A DNA stretch of 64,000 bases from Agrobacterium tumefaciens (GTDB lineage: Bacteria; Pseudomonadota; Alphaproteobacteria; Rhizobiales; Rhizobiaceae), in contig CP048469.1 of the NCBI GenBank assembly GCA_025559845.1, positions 2,636,001-2,700,000 on the forward strand, in the 5' to 3' direction. This document shows, one piece after another, positions 28,456-35,843 of the stretch. The position numbers and the translations under genes are program-made. Under the pieces are notes generated by a model. The model did not search any database, was not told where the DNA came from, and saw only the letters and a program-made list of their open reading frames with translations. Position 1 is the stretch's first letter. Each line of letters begins with the position of its first letter.

Positions 28456-29496
28456 GTGTTGCGTTTTGCGTTGATTGCCTTTTCTGCATCCTTTCTGTTC
28501 AGCTTGCCCATGCTGGGCGTTGACCGTGATTCAGCCCGAAGTGTTGCAGTCGACAAAACCTTGAATGACAGCGCGGCACCTCAAAGCCTCCCCACCGTCC
28601 AGGTGAAACTGGAAAGATCCGGAGGCACTGCGGTCGCGAGCGGTGCAAAAACCAGGGATATGAGCTGTGGTGTCGCCATTTCTCAAATCGAAACGCCGCC
28701 CAGAAAAATTGCAACGATATCGAAATATCGCACGACCGAGATCACCGGGGACGCTGAAGGCGAAAACGTCTCGCACATCGCCGTATTCAAGCCGATCTGG
28801 CGCTCCATTCTTGAGCTTGAAACCATCGAAACACGCTTTGGAGCTGACTGCGCGATGCGTGTTCTGTCTCAATGGGCCACGTCGCAAGCGCTGACCGATG
28901 CCACAACCGCTGACGCCAATCTGACGCGTGGGCGTGTGCTCGCCGAGATATCCGGATTGATCGCAGCCTGGGAAGTTACCGCTGATCGCGAAAAGCAAGA
29001 CGTTGTTGTTCAATGGCTGAGCCAGATGGCGGACGACACGATGCTGTTTTTCGACAACGAGGCCGGGCCCAAGAGTGCCCGCAACAATCATCGTTATTGG
29101 GCAGCGCTTGCTCTTGCTTCCATCGGCAGCCTGAGTGGGGACCAAGCCAAGATCGAGTGGGCGCGCCAGTCCTATCGCATCGGAGTCTGCCAGGTAACGG
29201 AAGACGGGACCCTGCCACTTGAAATGCAACGGGGCGCTCTCGCCCGCAATTACCATCTCTACGCATTTCGTCCATTGGCGGGCACGTATGTTGCCCTGCG
29301 AAAAATTGGCCAGCCGCTCGATGACATCTGCTCCGGATCGCTGCAGAGACTGGAAAATGCGACGTTGAATGGTATCGATGATGCCGCGTTGTTTGAGGCT
29401 GCGACGACAAAACACCAAACCGAGCCGCCACGCGAGGAGACCTATCCAAGCCATTTGCGGCTGGAAACGCTGACACGCAAACTGCGGGAAGGATGA
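28456..29496 (+). CDS. algL: alginate lyase, polysaccharide lyase family 5 (second AlgL)
   Basis: 346 residues from a GTG start preceded by GGGAAG. A hydrophobic signal (LRFALIAFSASFLFSLPMLG) indicates export. PL5 catalytic residues are visible: N211-H212 in NNHRYW, then R259 and Y266 in RGALARNYHLYAFRPL. The His-to-Arg spacing (47) and Arg-to-Tyr spacing (7) equal those I recall for Pseudomonas AlgL (N171, H172, R219, Y226). Cleaves poly-mannuronate by beta-elimination in the periplasm. It is the only plus-strand gene inside the locus, convergent with the short Sel1 gene and divergent from algD. Confidence 0.9.
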   Translation: MLRFALIAFSASFLFSLPMLGVDRDSARSVAVDKTLNDSAAPQSLPTVQVKLERSGGTAVASGAKTRDMSCGVAISQIETPPRKIATISKYRTTEITGDAEGENVSHIAVFKPIWRSILELETIETRFGADCAMRVLSQWATSQALTDATTADANLTRGRVLAEISGLIAAWEVTADREKQDVVVQWLSQMADDTMLFFDNEAGPKSARNNHRYWAALALASIGSLSGDQAKIEWARQSYRIGVCQVTEDGTLPLEMQRGALARNYHLYAFRPLAGTYVALRKIGQPLDDICSGSLQRLENATLNGIDDAALFEAATTKHQTEPPREETYPSHLRLETLTRKLREG

Positions 29497-29517
29497 CGCG
29501 ACCACCATCATCGTCGT

Positions 29518-30816
29518 TTACCTTGTCATGCTGTCAAGCGAGATGAGAGCGGAGCGGGCCAGCAGATATCCGCCATCCGCCGACTTCGTCAGCCAATATT
29601 TGGCCTGCCCGATATCTTTGACGACGCCGGTTGCCTGGGCATACATCAGGCCGAGCAGATATTGTGCTTCGCTGTCTCCTTGTGTGGCAGCCAGTTTTCG
29701 ATAGGCCGCAGCCTTTTCAAGCGAAGGGCTGGTGCCGCGCCCCACGAAATAAGCCTCGGAAACAGCGCGAATGGCATCCATGTTACCCCTGTCGGCATAG
29801 GGCTCGAGGATTTTCAGGATAGCGTCGTGCATGGCAACAGGTACACCTGACCGGTTCAGTGCCTTGGCCAGAAAAGGAACGGCCTTTTCGTCACCGGCCC
29901 TGGCGGCTTCCGCGAACATGTCGACACCTTTCTGGATATCCGCCGGCTCGTTGCTGTTCCAAAGCGTACGGGCAATCTTGCCCTCCTCGGACACCGGACT
30001 GCTCTGCGGTGCAGTGGCGATAATGGCCTTCGCCTTTTCCCGTGCCGCCAGGCTGAAGCGCGTGTCGGACAGTTTGTTGGCCGCCGAAAGGCTTCTTTTC
30101 GGTGCAAGATCGATTGCCGAGAGCAGAAGCTGTTCGCTGCGCGCCGTCGCATCGGGATCTGTGCTTTGCATCAGCAGAGATGCGGTTTCGATATATCGCC
30201 CTGCACGACGTTCCGGCTGCAACCTGTCCAACATGGCAATTGCCTCGTTCACGTTCCGCGTCACGCCGCGCCCTTCCAGCAAGGCGAGAGAGGTTTCTTC
30301 AATGCCACGCAGATTGCCGACCAATGCAGCCCACCTGTACCACTTGTAGGCAAGTGCATCATTTTTAGGAATATCAGTGCCGAGTTGCTGCATGCGCGCC
30401 CACGCCACGACACAGCTGGATGAGCCGCGCATCGCCTCCTTCGCCAAGAGGTTCATGACCTTTCCAGCATTCGGCCCAAATGAATAATCGTTGTTGACAA
30501 TCCCCTTGGCCAGAAGGCGTACGGCCTCGCGATTTCTGGGTGCCGCAGCCATCAGCAAGGAAAACCCGAGATCAGCATTGCGAAGGTCACGACGAGGATC
30601 ACTCAGAGCAGCCGTGGCAATTTCCAGTTGCTTGGCAAGCGGGAGTTTTTTCGCAGCTTCAAGCGAAGGCAGCCGCACCGTCTGCGCAGGCTGTGGATTA
30701 GCCACCACTGCAGCACGTGCGGTTGGAACAGGCACATTGCTTGCTTTTCCCGCGGCCATGGCCACCGTCGCGACCGGCAAAACCGTAATCAAGGCCAATA
30801 TGACAGAAGGTTTCAT
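29518..30816 (-). CDS. Sel1-repeat periplasmic protein, AlgK-like (432 aa)
   Basis: 432 residues from the ATG at 30814-30816 (MKPSVILAL), with AGGA 9 nt upstream; a longer reading upstream is an artefact. A signal peptide ends near AMAAG. Sel1/TPR-like repeats are clear toward the C-terminus (YFVGRGTSPSLEKAAAYRKL, QYLLGLMYAQATGVVKDIGQ). In size it matches Pseudomonas AlgK, a periplasmic TPR-like lipoprotein that helps localise the export porin, but no lipobox cysteine is seen. Last gene of the long leftward alg operon. Confidence 0.85.
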   Translation of the reverse strand: MKPSVILALITVLPVATVAMAAGKASNVPVPTARAAVVANPQPAQTVRLPSLEAAKKLPLAKQLEIATAALSDPRRDLRNADLGFSLLMAAAPRNREAVRLLAKGIVNNDYSFGPNAGKVMNLLAKEAMRGSSSCVVAWARMQQLGTDIPKNDALAYKWYRWAALVGNLRGIEETSLALLEGRGVTRNVNEAIAMLDRLQPERRAGRYIETASLLMQSTDPDATARSEQLLLSAIDLAPKRSLSAANKLSDTRFSLAAREKAKAIIATAPQSSPVSEEGKIARTLWNSNEPADIQKGVDMFAEAARAGDEKAVPFLAKALNRSGVPVAMHDAILKILEPYADRGNMDAIRAVSEAYFVGRGTSPSLEKAAAYRKLAATQGDSEAQYLLGLMYAQATGVVKDIGQAKYWLTKSADGGYLLARSALISLDSMTR

Positions 30817-30859
30817 CGAACGATCCTTTCTCCGGCATCGGGTGCGTTCGGAGGTTGTG

Positions 30860-33745
30860 CTATTGGGTGATGGTGGCGGCCTTGCCCAGCCACCGTTCCG
30901 CTTCCTGCGGATCAGGCGGGACGCCATAACCAATCTGCAATGCGATGGCGTAAGGTTCGAAAGCCTTGGGGTAACCTGAGATCGCCGCCCGTGCGAGCCA
31001 TCCAGTGCTATCCGCCGCCGAGAGCGGAAAACCGCTGGTGCCGGTTGCGAAGGCATCGGCAACCATGACCATGGCGGCACCGTCGCCGGTTTCGGCAGCT
31101 TTCATCATCCACACTCTGGCTTTTTCGGAATAAGCACCGTCCTCTTTCGCCATGATCGAAAGAATACGCGCCAGGGCCTGAATCGCATTGCCGGAACCAC
31201 CCTTTGCGGCATCCTCAAGGGCTGGCAATGCTTCAACGATGATTGGATTGGTGGATGTTTCGGGCGCCTCGTCTCCCACCAATTGCTCTACAAGGGTCTT
31301 CAAGGCTCCATCGTCTCCGGCTCGAACCGCAGCGAGCAACCATTGTGTCGCTTTACCAGGGTCGGCATGGGGCGAGAGAAGGAACATCCGGCCGGACTCA
31401 CGCATGGCCTCCACCTTGCCGGCCTCGGCAGATTTGACCATCGTGGTCAGCGCCAGTTCCGGGTTGAGAACACCGCGTTTGTTGTCGTTCAGAAGGTTGG
31501 CGAGCTGATAAAGCGTGCTTGCATCGTCCGTTTCTGAGGCGAGAGCCCGATCGACCAGTTCTCGCGTCTGCCTGGCGTAATTCGCATCGCGTGATATCGC
31601 ATCGGCCAAAGCAACCTCGTCCTTCGCGCTGCACAGCGGCTGTTTCAAGGCGAGGTCAAACATGGTGCGGCGAGACTTCTGGTCACCCGCACGTTCGGCG
31701 GTCTTCAGTATAGCTCGGATGTCACCGTCATCCACGGCCTGCCCTAGCCAGATATCCGCCGTTCTGCCACCGCCTTTTTTGGCATCGACACCGAGATCGG
31801 CAAGCTGGATCATGGAAGCAGTATGCCCCAGACGCGCAGCCTCAACGAGAAGTTTGATCCCTTCGTCCGGTTGAGGCGCAAGACCTGCCGCACCCTTCAG
31901 ATAAAGCTTGGCGAGGTCGTAACGAACCGAGGTGTCGCCACTCGACAGGCCATCCTTCAGAAGATCAACAGCTGCCTTCACATTTGTCTTGTCAGCATTT
32001 TCAGAAGAAAGCTGAAGTCTGGCCAAAAGAACGAGCGCCTGACCACGGGCCTGGCCTGCTGCCAATGCTTTTTCGTACCACTGGCCGGCCTCACGCGTAT
32101 CGATATTGGTACCAACGCCATCGCGGTATGCCAGTGACAAAAGCACCATCGCGCGCCGGTCGCCGAGCGCGGCCGCGCGACGAATATTGCGGAAGTACAT
32201 CAGTTTTCCGTCATCGCCGGCTTGCTCCGTGAGGGCCTGCTTGGCGACAGCAATCAGGCTGGGACGATTCCCCCCAGCGGCCGCTCTTTCCTGCCAACGG
32301 CGTCCAATGTCGGCGTTGCGCTCAACACCAATGCCGCAGCTATAGGCGTCTGACAGCGTTGCCATAGCCTCGCTCAAGCCGTTATTGGCGGCACGCCGCA
32401 ATATTGCGATCGGATTGACGCTTTTTGAAATGTTGTGCGAGCTGTCGACCATCAACTGGTAGAGCTCAAGAGCGGCGGTATCAGACCCCAAAGCCACGGC
32501 ACGTGTGAGATAATCCACGGCCTTTTCGGTATTGCGTGCCGTTCCCGTACCACTGGCATAGGCGCTGCCCAATTGCTTCAGGACATCGGTATCGACAACG
32601 GGATTGCGCGCAGCCTGTTCGAGGTAGCCAACCATGGCGGCGTAGTTCGGTTTTCCACCAAAATCCCCATGCGAAATCTGCGCGAGAAGCTCGAAGGCTC
32701 TGACATTGCCACGCTCGGCTTCCTGTTTCAGCGCCTGTGTCGCCTTTGGCAGTGCATCCTTGAGATCGAGATTCGCCAGCAGCAGACGGGCGAGCGAAAT
32801 ACGGCTACCCGCGTGTCCCCTTGCAGCGGCCGTTTCCAACAATTCCACCGCCTTGTTGCGGTCCACAGGCACACCATCGCCAATCATGTAGCGTTGCGAC
32901 AGGCGTTCAACCGCGACGAAATTCCCCGCTTTTGCTGCGGCCATCAACCATTTTGCGGAAAGCTGCGGATTGAAGAGACCGAATTCTTCATTGGCATAGA
33001 TGCCGGAAAACAGGGTGAGAACGTCGCACTCACCGGCACCAAGCGACTGACTAAGCTTGTCGATCGCCTGATTGAAAAGCAGTTGCGGCGCCTCTTCCGA
33101 GGGCGCCAATTCCGGATTGTTTCGATAAAGTCTGGCAAGCAGCAAGGCTGCATCCGGGTCACCGTTCTGAGCGCCCATCTTGAGGTATTTTTCACCCTTC
33201 AGCTTGTCCTGCGGCACCACTTCACCCGTGGCGTAAAGGCGTCCCAGAAAGGTCGCGCCTTCCATAAAGCCACGCGCTATCGCCTCGTCCTGCAGCGCCA
33301 GACCACGGCCGAGATCAGGCGACCCGGATGTCGCATCGAACATCAGACGACCCAAAGTGTGCGAAGCGCGGCCCGCCAGTTCATAATTGGCGTTTTTCAG
33401 ATATTCGAGCATGCGGCGTGCAAGTACCTTGTCGCGTGGCGCGTTACCGGTCCCACCAATGTAGGCCTGCGCGTCCAGCAACATGTCGTCAAGATTGCTC
33501 TTTACCGGCCCACCGTCCCATTTGCTCCAGTCGTAGGAAAGGTTGCGCTGCTGCGCTCTGACCTTGCAGATCGGCGCGTAATCAAAATCGGGGCTTGGCA
33601 TGAGCCCATCCTGCAACGGCAAGGCCACCTGCGCCTGCGCGGGCTGCGCGGCAAAAACGGCCGCAGCAATCAACAGCCCCGCGCTGAGCACTTTCTTTCG
33701 GTGCCGGCTGAACAGGAACGCTTTTCCGATTTTGAATATTGCCAT
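30860..33745 (-). CDS. large Sel1-repeat periplasmic protein, AlgK-related (961 aa)
   Basis: About 961 residues. The start at 33745 (MAIFKIGKAF) is preferred over 33763 because GAGAGGGG lies at a better distance. A signal peptide ends at PAQAQ, with no lipobox Cys. The mature protein is a long alpha-solenoid of Sel1-like repeats (YASGTGTARNTEKAVDYLTR, YRDGVGTNIDTREAGQWYEK). It is twice the length of known AlgK. Located between algF-like and the shorter Sel1 gene. Predicted periplasmic scaffold for the polymer export or modification complex (inferred). Confidence 0.83.
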   Translation of the reverse strand: MAIFKIGKAFLFSRHRKKVLSAGLLIAAAVFAAQPAQAQVALPLQDGLMPSPDFDYAPICKVRAQQRNLSYDWSKWDGGPVKSNLDDMLLDAQAYIGGTGNAPRDKVLARRMLEYLKNANYELAGRASHTLGRLMFDATSGSPDLGRGLALQDEAIARGFMEGATFLGRLYATGEVVPQDKLKGEKYLKMGAQNGDPDAALLLARLYRNNPELAPSEEAPQLLFNQAIDKLSQSLGAGECDVLTLFSGIYANEEFGLFNPQLSAKWLMAAAKAGNFVAVERLSQRYMIGDGVPVDRNKAVELLETAAARGHAGSRISLARLLLANLDLKDALPKATQALKQEAERGNVRAFELLAQISHGDFGGKPNYAAMVGYLEQAARNPVVDTDVLKQLGSAYASGTGTARNTEKAVDYLTRAVALGSDTAALELYQLMVDSSHNISKSVNPIAILRRAANNGLSEAMATLSDAYSCGIGVERNADIGRRWQERAAAGGNRPSLIAVAKQALTEQAGDDGKLMYFRNIRRAAALGDRRAMVLLSLAYRDGVGTNIDTREAGQWYEKALAAGQARGQALVLLARLQLSSENADKTNVKAAVDLLKDGLSSGDTSVRYDLAKLYLKGAAGLAPQPDEGIKLLVEAARLGHTASMIQLADLGVDAKKGGGRTADIWLGQAVDDGDIRAILKTAERAGDQKSRRTMFDLALKQPLCSAKDEVALADAISRDANYARQTRELVDRALASETDDASTLYQLANLLNDNKRGVLNPELALTTMVKSAEAGKVEAMRESGRMFLLSPHADPGKATQWLLAAVRAGDDGALKTLVEQLVGDEAPETSTNPIIVEALPALEDAAKGGSGNAIQALARILSIMAKEDGAYSEKARVWMMKAAETGDGAAMVMVADAFATGTSGFPLSAADSTGWLARAAISGYPKAFEPYAIALQIGYGVPPDPQEAERWLGKAATITQ

Positions 33746-33777
33746 GGACCTGACCCCTCTCATCTTCCGACCTTCGT

Positions 33778-34449
33778 TCAGGCTTTCGCCGCAACGGATG
33801 TGAGAACGATATCGTTCGGCCCGCTGCCCAGAACAAAGATGGACGTAACGGAACGACGTTTCAGCGTTGTCTTTTCGAACGTTTTGGCAATCGCCCCGGC
33901 AATCTCGACATTCAAATCGATGGCAACGGCGTTAACCTCCAGCGAGATACCGCTCATCGGTGACACGGCCTTGATAACGGGCGAGCGTTTGGCGAGCGCG
34001 GTCAGCGAAACCGGTGCGTCAGTCAGATTGTAAAGCGCAAGTGCGCACTTCGCCGGATCGGCCGTAAAGGCATCGGCAACCACCACCGGCTCTTTTCCAG
34101 CAGCACCAGAAAGGATGGTCAGGTATTGCCCTTGCCCGACCGGAAGCGCCATGGATTGTCCTTTGACCAGCAGGGTGTAGTCTCCAGGCGCGCGTGCGAC
34201 ATAGTCGGAGACGCCGCTTGCGGAAACTTTGAAAGGCTTCTCGCCGATGGTTGCCGTGGCGGCGGCCGCGGGATCGGACGCAGCGATACGCACAAAGCTC
34301 CAGTCTTTCGGAATATCCGCGTCATAAATGCCGGCATCGTCGCCGGCAGCAAAGGCAGACGGGCTGACTGCGAACGTGCCGGAAACGGCAGCAACCAGAT
34401 GAATGAAACGGCGGCGATCCGCGTTGAAAACAATCTCATCCGAAAACAT
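33778..34449 (-). CDS. algF: AlgF-like alginate O-acetylation accessory protein
   Basis: 223 residues from the ATG at 34449, 5 bp after algX. A signal-like N-terminus (IHLVAAVSGTFAVSPSAFAA) precedes a mature start DAGIYDADIPKDWSFVRIAA that resembles AlgF (family length about 216). The remainder is beta-rich, ending with SIFVLGSGPNDIVLTSV. AlgF is a periplasmic partner of the AlgI/AlgJ/AlgX acetylation machinery. Assigned from the N-terminal pattern plus position; sequence conservation in this family is low. Confidence 0.75.
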   Translation of the reverse strand: MFSDEIVFNADRRRFIHLVAAVSGTFAVSPSAFAAGDDAGIYDADIPKDWSFVRIAASDPAAAATATIGEKPFKVSASGVSDYVARAPGDYTLLVKGQSMALPVGQGQYLTILSGAAGKEPVVVADAFTADPAKCALALYNLTDAPVSLTALAKRSPVIKAVSPMSGISLEVNAVAIDLNVEIAGAIAKTFEKTTLKRRSVTSIFVLGSGPNDIVLTSVAAKA

Positions 34450-34454
34450 CTTCT

Positions 34455-35843
34455 TCAGCCCTGCTTTTTGACAAATTGGTCGGGAACGCGGCAAAGACGG
34501 GCTGTCACCGTGACATCGCCGAAATTCCCGTTGACGGAAACGCCGGTAATGGGTGTCGGAAACTCGTCATTCAGCATCAGGTAAAACGTGCCGTCATCGA
34601 CAAAGCGGGGAAAACCGCCAAGTGTGAGAGTGTCTTCATCGCCATCGCGATACCGCACCGTCACCGTCATCTGGTTCAAACCGGCCTGCGACGCAGCGAA
34701 CTCCAGATAGGCGTCTCCGTAGTGGTCTGCCTTCAGGTCTTCCGCACCAAGCAGCACGGTTTCGCCGGCGATCTTCTTCGGCCGCGAACTCTCGATGGTG
34801 TCCTTGCCTTCGCAGGAACCGTAAACTGCCGCCAGCAATTGCCGTGATGCCTGAAACATCGTCTGATCCACGGCGTAGTAGGACGGAGCTTCCCACACGA
34901 TCAACGGCGTGGGCTTTTCATGAAAGCTTTTAGAAAACAGCAACGTCGCGAGAGACGAGATGAACTGCGCGCCGTTTTCAGCGTAGTTGGTGAAATCCAA
35001 TCCCGTTTCCTGCGCCAGAAACCCCGCGAAATTGAATTCAGGTGTTGCGCTGAAGGAGGAGCCGACAAGCGCCACCGGTTCGGAAGTTTCAGCAGCATTG
35101 CCCAGGAGATCGCTGGCATCATCAGCGGATCGGGTCGTCTGCCAGACTGTTTCCTTCTCGGGCTCGACAGCATTGCCACACAGGGCCTGAATCTCATGGC
35201 CCATCGGCGCGATATAATCGAGACTGCCGATTGCTTTGGTCTCGAAATTGTATGTCGAGAGCGACGGATATTCCGGCAGCTTTTTTATCGTTTCGGCAGC
35301 GGCGATAGCGGCCAGATGCGCACCTGTTGACGTCCAGTGATGGTCGCGCGCAAAAAAGAAATTACCGCGGGCCTGATGATCGTCGATTGCCTTGAGAACA
35401 TCGACAGTGGTTATGCCGTGTTTTTGCAGTTGCGCGACATAATGCCGAAACTCCTGCTCCGCAACAGGGGCATTATAGCGGGACTGGATCTCATCACTGT
35501 CATCAAGTTTGGATTGTTGTACGATACCGCGGGATGGAAGCGGCAGGAAAACGAGTTCCGTTCCCTTGACGCGCAAGGCATCGGAAATGGCGCGCAGAGA
35601 GACCATCGTTTCCGACGTTCTGACGAAGAACTCCTCGAAATCCGTATTGGTGCGGAAAAATACGCCATCGCGGCCTTCGGCCAGATTGAACGCGGTTTTC
35701 TTGTTACCGATGTCAGGGCAAACCATGCCAGCAAAGGCAGGTGTTGCGGTGACGACAAATAGCGCACTCGCAAAACCCAGGATCGCGAGGCTCATCTCAC
35801 CCATGTCGTGACGATCATGGAATTTACGGCTCGTCGTTTTCAT
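34455..35843 (-). CDS. algX: alginate O-acetyltransferase AlgX-like protein
   Basis: 462 residues, close to the 473 of Pseudomonas AlgX. Start 35843 has a strong GGAGGTGG site 6-7 nt upstream and overlaps the end of the algK-like gene. A signal peptide (ILGFASALFVVTATPAFA) is followed by an SGNH domain with D167-H-H-W170 and a GSSFS nucleophile block (S263), then a C-terminal beta-rich carbohydrate-binding-like domain of about 120 residues. It would transfer acetyl groups to mannuronate in the periplasm. The AlgX architecture (SGNH plus C-terminal CBM) separates it from the AlgJ-type gene at 46846. Confidence 0.9.
   Translation of the reverse strand: MKTTSRKFHDRHDMGEMSLAILGFASALFVVTATPAFAGMVCPDIGNKKTAFNLAEGRDGVFFRTNTDFEEFFVRTSETMVSLRAISDALRVKGTELVFLPLPSRGIVQQSKLDDSDEIQSRYNAPVAEQEFRHYVAQLQKHGITTVDVLKAIDDHQARGNFFFARDHHWTSTGAHLAAIAAAETIKKLPEYPSLSTYNFETKAIGSLDYIAPMGHEIQALCGNAVEPEKETVWQTTRSADDASDLLGNAAETSEPVALVGSSFSATPEFNFAGFLAQETGLDFTNYAENGAQFISSLATLLFSKSFHEKPTPLIVWEAPSYYAVDQTMFQASRQLLAAVYGSCEGKDTIESSRPKKIAGETVLLGAEDLKADHYGDAYLEFAASQAGLNQMTVTVRYRDGDEDTLTLGGFPRFVDDGTFYLMLNDEFPTPITGVSVNGNFGDVTVTARLCRVPDQFVKKQG

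Noticed and set aside
32435..34033. 532-codon plus-strand frame opposite the 961-aa Sel1 gene
   Set aside because: Antisense shadow of the Sel1-repeat gene; Arg/Gln/His-rich with no domain.
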